From an uncultured Chitinophagales bacterium (GTDB lineage Bacteria; Bacteroidota; Bacteroidia; Chitinophagales; JAHDHT01), in contig CALHDG010000141.1 in assembly GCA_938023075.1 (NCBI GenBank), positions 1 to 41,219 on the forward strand: a DNA stretch of 41,219 bases, in the 5' to 3' direction. The notes under the pieces were generated by a model. That model was not told the DNA's origin and did not search any database. It worked only from the letters and a program-made list of their open reading frames with translations. This document shows positions 25,519 through 33,859 of this stretch, in pieces. Each line of letters opens with the position of its first letter. The first letter of the stretch is position 1. A program made the translations under genes and the position numbers.

Positions 25519-25526
25519 TATAGTTG

Positions 25527-25892
25527 ATGAATAGATTGACCAAAACAGAAGAAGAAATTATGCAAATTATTTGGCAGTTAGATAAATGCTTTGTAAAAGA
25601 CATTATTGAACAACTGCCTCAACCCAAACCACCTTATAATACTATATCATCTGTAGTTCGTATACTGGAGAAGAAAGGCTTTGTAGCACACACGGCATAT
25701 GGTAAAACACATCAATATTATCCAATCATTAAAAAAGAAAACTACTCTAATTTTGCTTTGAATCATCTTGTAAATGGCTATTTCGCCGGTTCATTCAAAA
25801 ATCTGGTTTCAAATTTTAGCCGTAAAAATAAATTAAGTACCGATGAAATTGAGGCTTTACAAAATCTTTTAAAAAATCAACAAAACCAGTAA
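25527..25892 (+). CDS. blaI: BlaI/MecI family transcriptional repressor
   Basis: 121 residues. The winged-helix opening LTKTEEEIMQIIWQLDKCFVKDI and the wing PPYNTISSVVRILEKKGFVAH are typical of BlaI/CopY repressors; the C-terminal helices mediate dimerisation. The regulator is normally cut by its partner M56 protease, whose gene follows three bases later. The start is ATG 25527; a TTG just before it would give MM. Inverted repeats upstream suggest autoregulation. No beta-lactamase gene is nearby; in Bacteroidota such pairs often control other targets, here perhaps the TonB-domain genes downstream. Confidence 0.92.
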   Translation: MNRLTKTEEEIMQIIWQLDKCFVKDIIEQLPQPKPPYNTISSVVRILEKKGFVAHTAYGKTHQYYPIIKKENYSNFALNHLVNGYFAGSFKNLVSNFSRKNKLSTDEIEALQNLLKNQQNQ

Positions 25893-25895
25893 GCT

Positions 25896-26417
25896 ATGGA
25901 TACTTTTTTAATTCATCTCGCCAAGTCGAGTGTAATTTTGCTGGCTGCCTATTTGGTTTATCTGCTCTTAGTTCGGTTCACCACTTTTCATTACTTAAAT
26001 AGAAGCTATTTAATTTTATCCTTGGGTATAAGTTTATTAGTGCCTTTTATTCACTTTCCTGTTGAAGAAACCCATTTGGTTTATGCCTATACTTTGCCAA
26101 CTATTGATATCGTAGAATTTTCAGAAAATCCTATTGAAGAACAAGGCTTTAATTATCAATATGGCTTATGGCTTTTATACGGTTTAATTTCAATAATTTT
26201 TGCTTTCAGATTGGCATACTATTTATACGGTTTAATGAGCTTGCTATATAAGCATTCTAAAAAACGAATGGGAAAATTTACACTGATTTATTCAAATAGT
26301 ATAAATAGTGCCTTTTCTTTTTTCAAATACATCGTATTACCAGAACATTTAAACCAACAAGATGAACAGTTATTATTGAACACGAAATGCAGCATGCTAA
26401 CCGGTGGCATAGCTTAG
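25896..26417 (+). CDS. M56 (BlaR1-like) sensor protease, N-terminal part, broken by a frameshift
   Basis: 173 residues: three predicted membrane helices (SSVILLAAYLVYLLLV, SYLILSLGISLLVPFI, YGLWLLYGLISIIFAF), then the soluble segment FTLIYSNSINSAFSFFKYIVLPEHLNQQDEQ that normally leads into the HExxH helix. After DEQ (about 26361-26369) the frame goes wrong and ends at a TAG at 26415. The missing part, with zinc motif HEMQH (26381-26395), lies in the -1 frame of the next entry. Loss of one base near 26370-26375 explains the break; no slippery heptamer of the X-XXY-YYZ type is visible there, so programmed shifting is unlikely. It could also be an assembly or sequencing error. Confidence 0.85.
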   Translation: MDTFLIHLAKSSVILLAAYLVYLLLVRFTTFHYLNRSYLILSLGISLLVPFIHFPVEETHLVYAYTLPTIDIVEFSENPIEEQGFNYQYGLWLLYGLISIIFAFRLAYYLYGLMSLLYKHSKKRMGKFTLIYSNSINSAFSFFKYIVLPEHLNQQDEQLLLNTKCSMLTGGIA

Positions 26418-27748
26418 ATATTCTGTTTGTTGAGTTAGTCAAAATTATTTTTTGGTTTCATCCGGTTATTTATTTATTGAAACACGAATTAATACAACAA
26501 CACGAATTTGAAATTGACCGGCTGTTAACAACACATAAAATTGATATAGAACAATACGGAAATTTATTAATACAACAGGCGCAGCAAATACCGGTTCAGT
26601 TGAGCTTTGCCAATAACTTTAATCATTCAATAATTAAAAATAGAATTCAAATGATGACCAAACAAAAAAGCAACAATATACAACTATTGCGCTATGCCAT
26701 GCTGATACCCTTACTAAGTATAGCAGCCGCATTAATGGCTTTTGAAAAACAACATTTACAACCTGCTTTACTTGATGTTTTGAAGGTTGATGTAATAAAC
26801 GAAGAGTCAACTGAAATTAAAACAGATCAAATTACAGAAGAAAAAATTACAGTTGCGCACAAAAGAGAAGAGCAAGTGATAAGAAAAACTGTGCAAGCTC
26901 AGCAAACTGTTCTTCATAAACCAGATAGCAATAAAACAAACTTGAAATCCAATAGCCCAACCTTCACAATTGTTGAAGAAATGCCGAAATTTCCCGGAGG
27001 TGATCTGGCTTTACTTGAACACTTTAGGTCGAATATGAATTATCCTACAGAAGCACAATCGAATGATATACAAGGTGTGGTAGTAATTGGTTTTACGGTA
27101 GAAAGAAATGGAAGCATTAGTGAACTAAGCATTATAAGAGATATAGGAGGTGGTTGTGGTGAAGAAGCCTTGCGTTTAGCCCGGTTAATGCCAATATGGT
27201 CGCCGGGTAAACAATATGGTAAAGCAGAAAGAGTGGCGTTTAAATTACCGGTTCGATTTAAATTAGATGACAATCAAACAAAAAAAGATAGCACAAAAAT
27301 ATTATATCCAATTGTTATAAATAACCAGAAAACGGATGCCGTTAAACAACTGAAAGAATCGAATGCCAAAGAGCTCAGTTGGGAAAAAGCAAATTCGCGT
27401 ATTCATACCATTGTAGAAGACATGCCAGAGTTTCCGGGCGGAGACATAGCTTTACTACAGTTTTTTGGCTCGAATATTATTTACCCGGATATAGCCAAAG
27501 AAAATGATATTCAAGGGGTGGTTGTTTTAGCCTTTATTGTGGAAAAAGATGGAAGCATAAGCAATTTGAAAATTGCAAGAGAAATAGGCGGTGGTTGTGG
27601 AGAAGAGGCATTGAGGATAGCCAAAAAAATGCCAACATGGACACCAGGAATGGAAGAGGGGAAACCTGTTCGGGTTGAATTTAAATTGCCAGTACGCTTT
27701 GCATTAAGTGGTGATGAGAATGAAGAAGAAGAGAACTCAACAGAATAA
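26387..27748 (+). CDS. M56 protease C-terminal part with two TonB C-terminal domains
   Basis: This frame is really the continuation of the previous gene: upstream of its nominal ATG it reads VIIEHEMQHANRWHSLD, and that ATG (26387) is the Met of the zinc-binding HEMQH. Then follow the M56 helix ELVKIIFWFHPVIYLLKHEL, a membrane helix YAMLIPLLSIAAALMAF and a linker. Two TonB C-terminal domains end it, at about 26965-27270 and 27409-27708, each with MPxFPGGDxALL, a YPxxA-type segment, GVVVxxFxVExxGSISxL, GGGCGEEALRxA and KLPVRF. M56-TonB fusions are known in Bacteroidota; two domains in tandem are less usual. If the frameshift is real, the sensor is inactive; if not, the full protein is about 617 residues and membrane-bound. 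Confidence 0.85.
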   Translation: MQHANRWHSLDILFVELVKIIFWFHPVIYLLKHELIQQHEFEIDRLLTTHKIDIEQYGNLLIQQAQQIPVQLSFANNFNHSIIKNRIQMMTKQKSNNIQLLRYAMLIPLLSIAAALMAFEKQHLQPALLDVLKVDVINEESTEIKTDQITEEKITVAHKREEQVIRKTVQAQQTVLHKPDSNKTNLKSNSPTFTIVEEMPKFPGGDLALLEHFRSNMNYPTEAQSNDIQGVVVIGFTVERNGSISELSIIRDIGGGCGEEALRLARLMPIWSPGKQYGKAERVAFKLPVRFKLDDNQTKKDSTKILYPIVINNQKTDAVKQLKESNAKELSWEKANSRIHTIVEDMPEFPGGDIALLQFFGSNIIYPDIAKENDIQGVVVLAFIVEKDGSISNLKIAREIGGGCGEEALRIAKKMPTWTPGMEEGKPVRVEFKLPVRFALSGDENEEEENSTE

Positions 27749-27785
27749 ATTTAATTAAATATCATATAAACATAAAAAATAAAAC

Positions 27786-28295
27786 ATGATTATCAAAACA
27801 AAAAGTAAGAAGATACAATTTCTATCTATAGCTATTTTATTCGGTCTGTGTGGCTTAATTTGTACCCTAATAGCATGTGAGAAAAACATTGTACAAACGA
27901 ATATGGATGTAGGCACTAAAAATGCAAAGGCTTTTCAAGTTGTAGAGAATGATCAAGTTTATTCTAATGTAGATGAAATGCCAACATTTGTAGGAGGAGA
28001 TGAAGCCCTGTTGCAGTATTTAGGTTCAAAAGTAAAATATACTGAAGAAGCTAAAAAAGCCAATATTGAGGGTTTAGTTGTTATTGAATTTATTGTAAAC
28101 CAAGATGGTGGTGTTAATAATGCGACCATACTAAAAGATATTGGCGGTGGACTTGGTTATGAAGCCTTAAGAATTGTACGCTTAATGCCTAATTGGATTC
28201 CCGGTAAAGAAAATGGACAATTAGTACGGGTAAATTACAAATTACCGGTACGGTTTAAATTGTCTAGTGAAGATACTAAATCATGTAACCAATGA
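27786..28295 (+). CDS. Lipoprotein with a TonB C-terminal domain
   Basis: 169 residues. A long signal sequence ends LIAC (Cys31), so it is probably lipid-anchored. The rest is one TonB-like domain: DEMPTFVGGDEALLQYLGSK, VKYTEEAKKANIEGLVVIEF, GGGLGYEALRIVRLMPNWIP and VNYKLPVRFKL. It closely resembles the two domains at the end of the preceding gene, 37 bp upstream, and looks like a third duplicate given its own secretion signal. In the motif GGGCGEEALR of the neighbours, Cys is replaced by Leu. Function is unknown; possible roles are binding TonB-dependent receptors or sensing. Confidence 0.88.
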   Translation: MIIKTKSKKIQFLSIAILFGLCGLICTLIACEKNIVQTNMDVGTKNAKAFQVVENDQVYSNVDEMPTFVGGDEALLQYLGSKVKYTEEAKKANIEGLVVIEFIVNQDGGVNNATILKDIGGGLGYEALRIVRLMPNWIPGKENGQLVRVNYKLPVRFKLSSEDTKSCNQ

Positions 28296-28304
28296 TATTT
28301 ACTA

Positions 28305-28463
28305 TAAGAACGATGAGAATATAAATTGATCAACTCTGATAAAGTCATTTTTTGATAGACGAGTTGAAAAACGTAGGCTTAGTGGGGCTAAGACGAGGCC
28401 TTCAAGGAAGTATATCGAAAAATGGCAAAGTCAGATGGTAAATTTATTTTTTTTTCGTTCCTA
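28305..28463 (+). repeat. MITE-like palindromic element, copy 1
   Basis: 159 bp that match 30194-30356. Its two ends are inverted copies of each other (AAGAACGATGAGAATATAAA against TAAATTTATTTTTTTTTCGT), as are the inner parts (TTTTTTGATAGACGAG against AGTATATCGAAAAATGG), so the whole piece can fold into one long hairpin. The middle holds AACGTAGGCTTAGTGGGGCT and AAGACGAGGC. No open reading frame. Confidence 0.75.
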
Positions 28464-28511
28464 AGGAATGCAGATAAAATAAATTGATCAATTTGTTTTG
28501 TAGCATTCCTT
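28463..28511. terminator. Miniature palindrome, likely two-way terminator
   Basis: AAGGAATGC (28463-28471) pairs with GCATTCCTT (28503-28511), and AAATTGATCAATTT inside is also a dyad. Its left arm closely resembles the left end of the 159-bp element next to it, so it looks like an internally deleted copy. It lies between two converging genes and could end both. Confidence 0.55.
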
Positions 28512-28545
28512 TAAAATTTATTTTAAAAGCTTTAGCGGCGACCAA

Positions 28546-29571
28546 CTAATTCAAAACCTGAAATTTTTTGCTGGCAAAACCTTTATTTGTTTTTACCGAT
28601 AACAAATAAACACCATTATTAAGATTTGGCAAATGTAAATTGTAGATAGATTCGAGTTGATTTACAGTTTGTTGAAAGACCTGCAAACCGGTTACATTGT
28701 AGATGACTACCTCAAATGGAGAAAAATTGTTTGAATGAAAGTTAAAATACAACTGATCTTTTACGGGAGATTGTAAAATATTTAAACCATTCAATACGTC
28801 AAATGAATTGTTGCTGCTCAAAAGAAAATCTTCATAAAGTAATTGTAACGAATCAATAGGTTCTGCACCCCTTGGCACGCCAGGTATATTAATAAACAAA
28901 GAGGGGAAATTAAATTCGTCATCGGCTTTAGCTACTTTCAAAAACGTTGAGGTTGAGGAGGTTCCCCGCTCAGTACATCTCGCATCGCCACCTGCATTTT
29001 TAGCACCATGCATCGCCGCCAATAATTTATCTGCTAAGGTTCCTTTTTGTTTAACAAACCGGTTCTTCATAGAGTCTAATACAGCTTTGTTGGTTAAATT
29101 ATTGCCAATTATCACATAATTATCTCCAGTTATTTCATTCTTTATATCAGATGCCATGTTACCGGTGTATGCTATTGGGTGGAATACGCCAGTAGATTCG
29201 ATTGTAATAATGCCGTATTGCCGGTAATTGATATCATAATTTTTAGCAGGACATTTGTCGTAGCTAAGCAAACTATCGAGCACTTCCTCAGCTTGTCGGT
29301 TTAAAATGATCTGACTTGCAGCATAATCTAAATTATGGTTAGGTTCAGTGCAAATCCAGGCTTGTGCAGTAGCTATCCCTTTACCGGGTACTATTTTATT
29401 AGTCACCTGAACGCCTCCAACCCCAGCAATTCCATCAGAACAAGTGGCTCCAGCGGCTCCAATTTCACCAGTAGACTGATCAATAGCAATAATTGAGAAG
29501 GTATCTTGGCTGTAAAGTGATAGAGCACAAAAGTAGTTAACGAGTAGTAGTAATACACTTAGTTTTTTCAT
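28546..29571 (-). CDS. Secreted DUF1028 protein with T9SS sorting domain
   Basis: 341 residues from ATG 29571 (MKKLSVLLLLVNYFCALSLY, signal peptide); an ATG at 29595 would add eight residues. The DUF1028 domain (about 23-240) begins DTFSIIAIDQSTGEIGAAGATCSDG and contains AQAWICTEPNHN, GIITIESTG and NNLTNKAVLDSM. This Ntn-hydrolase-like fold is of unknown activity. The last 75 residues are a T9SS type A sorting domain (INYN-type start NGLNILQSPVKDQLYF, end NNGVYLLSVKTNKGFASKKF), so the protein is exported and probably cell-surface attached. Several Cys residues suggest disulfides. It stands alone. Confidence 0.9.
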   Translation of the reverse strand: MKKLSVLLLLVNYFCALSLYSQDTFSIIAIDQSTGEIGAAGATCSDGIAGVGGVQVTNKIVPGKGIATAQAWICTEPNHNLDYAASQIILNRQAEEVLDSLLSYDKCPAKNYDINYRQYGIITIESTGVFHPIAYTGNMASDIKNEITGDNYVIIGNNLTNKAVLDSMKNRFVKQKGTLADKLLAAMHGAKNAGGDARCTERGTSSTSTFLKVAKADDEFNFPSLFINIPGVPRGAEPIDSLQLLYEDFLLSSNNSFDVLNGLNILQSPVKDQLYFNFHSNNFSPFEVVIYNVTGLQVFQQTVNQLESIYNLHLPNLNNGVYLLSVKTNKGFASKKFQVLN

Positions 29572-29659
29572 GTAACGATTAGCATTTAATTTCATGGTTA
29601 AGGGTATTTATTTAGTATAAAAAATAGTAATAATTTTAGGGATGGGATTAAACTCTGTG

Positions 29660-29667
29660 CAAAAATA
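29660..29667 (-). promoter_or_regulatory. -7 promoter box for the DUF1028 gene
   Basis: TATTTTTG on the minus strand matches TAnnTTTG, about 90 bp before the proposed ATG at 29571, which would give a long leader. Confidence 0.35.
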
Positions 29668-29950
29668 AATGTTATCTTACAAATTATATAATATAATTCA
29701 AAAAAAATCATACATCAAATAAATCAAATATATATATCATTGATTATCTTGATGTGTTGCGTGTATAAAGGTTTCCTGTCTAAGCCCGAACATTCACGGC
29801 ATACTGAGCCCTGTGCTGAATTTGATTCAATTGTAAACTACTATGTAAGAATTAATTAAAATGATACAAATATTAGTAATTGTTTTAGTTTTAACCAGTG
29901 ATAATTTTAAAAAGTCAACCAATTCGCTTATAAAAAACATTAACCTATAT

Positions 29951-30172
29951 TTCAATTACTTAAGTTTCGGTAGTATTATTCATTTCATAATAACTTGAAT
30001 ATAAATTATTTATGGAAATTGAAGTACTCCATAAGGTTAAGTAAACTTAATTCAACATATAAAGCATAAAATCATCCAAGTGAACCTGTTTACTCGTTGT
30101 AGTAAAGTTGCCTTGCATTTGTTGACACAATGGAACTGCAATTATTTTACTACCGAAACTTAAGTCAATTAA
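29951..30172. repeat. 222-bp element with 18-bp perfect inverted ends
   Basis: ACTTAAGTTTCGGTAGTA at 29958-29975 returns as its exact complement at 30148-30165. Similarity continues on both sides (AATT outside, TTATT-like inside). The 172-bp middle carries no clear gene. It looks like a small non-autonomous mobile element or its relic. Confidence 0.6.
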
Positions 30173-30193
30173 AGTTGAATTTGTTTCAATTAT

Positions 30194-30356
30194 AAGGAAT
30201 GATGAGAAAATAAATTTACCATCTATGATAAAGCAATTTTTTGATAGACGAGGCAAAAAACGCAGGCTTAGTAGGGAACCAAGACGAGGCTATTCATCGA
30301 AGTATATCGAAAAATTGCAAAGTCAGAATGTAAATTTATTTTTTTCTCATTCCTAA
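30194..30356 (+). repeat. MITE-like palindromic element, copy 2
   Basis: 163 bp matching 28305-28463. Ends TAAGGAATGATGAGAAAATA and TAAATTTATTTTTTTCTCAT are near-perfect inverted repeats of about 30 bp, and AAGCAATTTTTTGATAGACG pairs with ATATCGAAAAATTGCAAAG. This copy is the better preserved palindrome. Confidence 0.8.
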
Positions 30357-30504
30357 AGTCTTAAATGTGAAAGAATATTAAAATAACTAAAAAAGATGTT
30401 AATTGACTTTAAATTCAACGATGATAGATTTGAAGTAATTTTGGGTTGAATTAAATGTTGTATATTGGGGCTTTAAAAATAGGTGAACTATAATTAATTA
30501 AGAG

Positions 30505-30885
30505 ATGAAAAATATAATTAGCTTTTTCTTGGGCTTTCATATAATATTAACTGCTTTTTGTGTTTCTGCGCAAGAAAGTGAACAAAAACCAATTACTAAA
30601 CAAGAGATTTCTATAGAACAACCAAAATTAATGGGCTTAAATTTATCGAATGAACAGAAAGCACAGTTAGCTGAACTTAAAAAAACAATTACTTTAGATC
30701 GATCTGTTTTAAAACAAACGAGCGGAAACAATAAAGTAGCAGCAATAAAAATGGTAGAGGAATATCAACAAAAAATATTTGATGCTTTTAAAGAAATATT
30801 GACTGATGAACAGTTGGCGATATACGAAGAAAATATGGAGGCATTATACAATGAAAAAGAACTAAACTCTGATGAGAAAAAGTAG
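30505..30885 (+). CDS. Small exported Spy/LTxxQ-like protein
   Basis: 126 residues. A signal peptide (ending VSAQ at 23) is followed by a helical domain with LNLSNEQKAQLAELKK and LTDEQLAIYEENMEAL, the paired L-T-x-x-Q type segments of the Spy/CpxP family of periplasmic helical proteins. Those bind unfolded protein or sense envelope stress. The downstream gene encodes a longer protein with the same unit twice, 111 bp away, so the two may form an operon. The assignment rests on the short motif pattern and helix content. Confidence 0.75.
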   Translation: MKNIISFFLGFHIILTAFCVSAQESEQKPITKQEISIEQPKLMGLNLSNEQKAQLAELKKTITLDRSVLKQTSGNNKVAAIKMVEEYQQKIFDAFKEILTDEQLAIYEENMEALYNEKELNSDEKK

Positions 30886-30996
30886 TCTAATTGATACCGA
30901 TAGGTTAAATTATAAAAGACGAAATGTAAAGGTCTCCTTAGGCATTACCAATTCAAAATAAATATAATAATTTTTAATCTTAAATTATATAAAGTA

Positions 30997-31731
30997 ATGA
31001 AACATGTATTAAAGTCAGCAACATTAATAGCAATGTTGTTTGTTATGCTAACGGCTGATGCACAGCCACGTATGGGTGGTTTTACTGGTAATAGCAATTT
31101 TATGAATATTCATATGCTTACCAAACAGTTAGATTTAACTGCAGATCAGGTAACTGCGATTAAAGCCTTGTTAGAAGCGCAAAAAGAAGAAATAAAAGCG
31201 GTTAGAACAGCAGGCGGTGACCGCGATGCGCAATTAAAAGCTGTAAGAGAAATTAAAGATGCCACGGAAGCCAAAATTTTAGAATTGTTAACTCCAGAAC
31301 AATTAGTTAAGTATAATGAGTTGTTAGAAAAGCAAAAAGATAGAGGTCAACAAACTGCTCAGCCAATGGCTACCGGTGGTGGTTTGTTAGGTATGTTAGA
31401 TAGACAGTTAAATTTAAATGAAGAGCAAGAAGCAGCAATTGGAGCAATATTAGAAAATCAAAGAAATGAGATTAAAGCTTTGAGAAGAAGTGGCAATCTA
31501 AATGCTGATAGAGAGGCAATTATGGCAGAAGTAAACAGAATTCGCACGGAAACGGAAAATGCAATTAAGGCTGAACTAACACCAGAGCAATTAGTTACGT
31601 ATAATGAAATTTTAGAAAGAAGAAAGTTGAGAGGTGGTGGAAAAACTTTAAATCCAAATGATTTGGGTGGTAAAAAGATGAAAGGTCAATTGAGCCCATC
31701 TAAAAAAGGTACGCTTAAAAGTGTAGAATAA
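30997..31731 (+). CDS. Exported Spy/LTxxQ-like protein with a duplicated domain
   Basis: 244 residues. The signal peptide ends ADAQ (23). Two halves repeat the same plan: LTKQLDLTADQVTAIKALLE to LTPEQLVKYNELLEKQKDRG, and LDRQLNLNEEQEAAIGAILE to LTPEQLVTYNEILERRKLRG. Each half is one LTxxQ helical unit, so the gene arose by tandem duplication. The tail is basic (KKMKGQLSPSKKGTLKSVE). Probably a periplasmic chaperone-like or metal/stress-related protein; the role is not known. It follows a single-unit relative. Confidence 0.8.
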   Translation: MKHVLKSATLIAMLFVMLTADAQPRMGGFTGNSNFMNIHMLTKQLDLTADQVTAIKALLEAQKEEIKAVRTAGGDRDAQLKAVREIKDATEAKILELLTPEQLVKYNELLEKQKDRGQQTAQPMATGGGLLGMLDRQLNLNEEQEAAIGAILENQRNEIKALRRSGNLNADREAIMAEVNRIRTETENAIKAELTPEQLVTYNEILERRKLRGGGKTLNPNDLGGKKMKGQLSPSKKGTLKSVE

Positions 31732-31934
31732 AACTGTATTTTAATTTTTAAATATAAATTAATTTCTTATAAAAGGAATTCTGAGCATCTCGTGCTTTTG
31801 CTTTTCTAATGTATAACATCAATAGTTTGCAATCTAAAATATATTTTGTTGCCATTAGAGATGCTGCAGGTATCAATAATGAAAAATTGTTGATTAACAA
31901 GCGATAATTTTATTTTAGAAATAAATGAATTTTC
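31732..31934. other. Spacer before a terminator, no gene seen
   Basis: AT-rich sequence between the duplicated Spy-like gene and its terminator. Nothing else recognised. Confidence 0.4.
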
Positions 31935-31963
31935 AAAATCCCGCACTTTGCGGGATTTTTTTT
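31935..31963 (+). terminator. Strong rho-independent terminator
   Basis: AAAATCCCGC (31935-31944), loop ACTTT, GCGGGATTTT (31950-31959) and a continued T-run. It ends transcription before rarA and lies about 200 bp past the Spy-like gene. Confidence 0.9.
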
Positions 31964-32033
31964 GTTGGACTCACGCTACAACTTCTTATCTGAACAATCA
32001 GCAATAGCACAAGTTTTATGTGAAAAGAATGTG

Positions 32034-32041
32034 TAATTTTG
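32034..32041 (+). promoter_or_regulatory. -7 promoter box for rarA
   Basis: TAATTTTG matches TAnnTTTG, 10 bp before the ATG at 32052, so the leader would be very short. Confidence 0.5.
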
Positions 32042-32051
32042 AAACCTATTT

Positions 32052-33317
32052 ATGCAACAAAATAAACCATTAGCCGAAAGAATGCGCCCCCAACAATTAG
32101 ATGATTTTGTAGGGCAACAGCACTTGGTAGCAGAAGGTAGAGTACTGCAACAAGCATTGGAAACCGGTAACATTCCATCCATTATTTTTTGGGGACCACC
32201 AGGGGTTGGCAAAACAACCTTAGCTCAAATTATTGCCAAAAGTTTAAGCTTGCAGTTTTTTCAATTAAGTGCCATTAGCAGTGGTGTTAAAGAAGTAAGA
32301 GCTGTAATTGATACGGCTAAAAAATTAGGTAAGGCTTTGTTGTTTATTGATGAGATTCACCGCTTTAACAAAGCACAACAAGATTCGTTATTAGGAGCTG
32401 TTGAAGCAGGCACGATTACCTTAATTGGCGCGACAACTGAAAATCCTTCTTTTGAAGTGATTTCCGCTTTACTTTCCAGATGCCAGGTTTATGTTTTAGA
32501 ACCTTTAAGTGAAAAAGATTTGTTACACCTGTTGAAGCAAGCCATTCAACATGATCATTTTTTAAAAGATAAAACCATTCGTTTAAAAGAAACCGAAGCT
32601 TTGCTGCGCTTATCTGGAGGTGATGCCCGCAAACTGCTTAATATTTTTGAATTGGTGGTACAAGCAGCAAAGTCTAATAAAGTTGAAATTACCAATAATT
32701 GGGTATTGCAATTAGCGCAACAGAAAATGGCAATTTATGACAAAACCGGTGAACAGCATTATGATATGATTTCAGCCTTTATTAAATCGATGCGGGGCAG
32801 CGACCCTAATGCAGCGGTTTATTATTTAGCCCGCATGATAGAAGGTGGCGAAGACCCTAAATTTATAGCAAGGCGAATGCTTATTTTGGCATCGGAAGAT
32901 ATAGGAAATGCCAACCCCAATGCTTTGGTTTTAGCCAACAGTTGTTTTGAAGCCATTCATAAAATCGGCTATCCCGAAGCAGCAATTATTTTGTCGCAAA
33001 CGGTGGTGTATTTAGCCAGTTCAGCTAAAAGTAATGCCACTTATATGGCTTTAAAAAAGGCGATGTCGTTAATTGAAAAAACCGGAGATCTGTCCATTCC
33101 CTTACCGTTACGAAACGCCCCAACCAACCTAATGAAAGATTTAGACTACGGAAAAAACTATGCCTACGCCCACGATCATGAAAACAACTTTATCAATATA
33201 GAATTTCTGCCAGACTCCATTAAAGGCACTACTTTATATGAACCAGGCAACAATCCAAAAGAAGATCAAACCCGCCATCATTTAAGAAAATTATGGAAAG
33301 AGAAGTATGGATATTGA
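32052..33317 (+). CDS. rarA: Replication-associated recombination protein A (RarA/MgsA AAA ATPase)
   Basis: 421 residues, full length. Starts with [19 protein letters not shown], Walker [10 protein letters not shown] (about 49-57), Walker [17 protein letters not shown], sensor region [19 protein letters not shown], and the C-terminal helical domain with [22 protein letters not shown], typical of RarA/WRNIP1. It acts at stalled replication forks with SSB and recombination proteins. Single gene with its own promoter box. The downstream 540 bp carries gene debris. Confidence 0.95.
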   Translation: MQQNKPLAERMRPQQLDDFVGQQHLVAEGRVLQQALETGNIPSIIFWGPPGVGKTTLAQIIAKSLSLQFFQLSAISSGVKEVRAVIDTAKKLGKALLFIDEIHRFNKAQQDSLLGAVEAGTITLIGATTENPSFEVISALLSRCQVYVLEPLSEKDLLHLLKQAIQHDHFLKDKTIRLKETEALLRLSGGDARKLLNIFELVVQAAKSNKVEITNNWVLQLAQQKMAIYDKTGEQHYDMISAFIKSMRGSDPNAAVYYLARMIEGGEDPKFIARRMLILASEDIGNANPNALVLANSCFEAIHKIGYPEAAIILSQTVVYLASSAKSNATYMALKKAMSLIEKTGDLSIPLPLRNAPTNLMKDLDYGKNYAYAHDHENNFINIEFLPDSIKGTTLYEPGNNPKEDQTRHHLRKLWKEKYGY

Positions 33318-33504
33318 AATCTATGGATAATTTTAAGTATTTAAAATCCACAAGCTGGTACAAGTTTTCCGCAAGATCACTTGTGCCATACCAATAAAAC
33401 AAGTTTTCAACTTGTTAAAAAAATCATTTAAAATACACAGGCTTCTAATAACAAACTTAGAAACCTGTTTTTAAAAAACACAGAAAATTTTGTATATTTA
33501 AAGT
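33318..33504. other. Spacer with a hairpin, no gene
   Basis: AACAAGTT-TTC-AACTTGTT (33398-33416) is a perfect 8-bp hairpin but is followed by A rather than T on the plus strand. Other short dyads with ACAAG/CTTGT lie just upstream. No gene is seen. Confidence 0.45.
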
Positions 33505-33759
33505 ATGCATTACACCAAAACACAAAAAAATAAACACGGCGAAGTAACCAAGCATGATTACAAAGAAGGGCAACACATAACCAGTAAACTCCTAGGCAGC
33601 TACAACAACAATACCTATAGTTAGCCAAGCAATCCAGCTATTTATTATTTCCACCCCGACCATTTGGGCAGCACCAGCCGCTTAACAGATGGCAGTGGCA
33701 CTATAACCCAACAAGTGGAATATATACCCTTTGGTGAAATTTTAGCAGAAATCTTATGA
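33505..33759 (+). pseudogene. Fragment of an RHS-repeat protein
   Basis: In frame from ATG 33505: MHYTKTQKNKHGEVTKHDYK, a TAG at 33622-33624, then PAIYYFHPDHLGSTSRLTDG and QQVEYIPFGE to a TGA at 33757. YYxHPDHLGSTSxLTDxxG....YxPFGE is the conserved core of RHS/YD-repeat toxins just before the variable tip. Only about 84 codons remain, with an internal stop, so this is a relic. Confidence 0.75.
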
Positions 33760-33845
33760 ACAAACTCAATAGCGATATTACAGTTTATTCTAAATTAAGA
33801 GAAGGCGCTATCTTTACATTATTTTTACCGAGTTATTTTAATTAA
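33756..33845 (+). pseudogene. Fragment of a histidine kinase C-terminus
   Basis: The 29 codons end SDITVYSKLREGAIFTLFLP plus SYFN-stop. The pattern I.V.S..GEGT.FT..LP is the final strand of histidine-kinase ATPase domains. It overlaps the end of the RHS fragment by four bases, and nothing of the rest of a kinase precedes it. Confidence 0.6.
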
Positions 33846-33859
33846 CTGATGGGTATAAC

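Larger units (their letters stand above)
29572..30504. other. 0.9-kb intergenic region with two inverted-repeat elements
   Basis: Holds the promoter of the DUF1028 gene, an inverted-repeat element (29951-30172) and the second MITE-like copy (30194-30356). A minus-strand open frame of 69 codons (30047-30256) runs across both elements and was not called. Confidence 0.5.

Noticed and set aside
26360-26417. Programmed -1 frameshift in the M56 gene
   Set aside because: No slippery X-XXY-YYZ heptamer or downstream structure at the junction; a lost base fits better.
30047-30256. 69-codon minus-strand gene
   Set aside because: It spans two repeat elements and has no protein-like pattern.
33398-33416. 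Hairpin as terminator of rarA
   Set aside because: The stem is perfect but is followed by A, not T, on the rarA strand.
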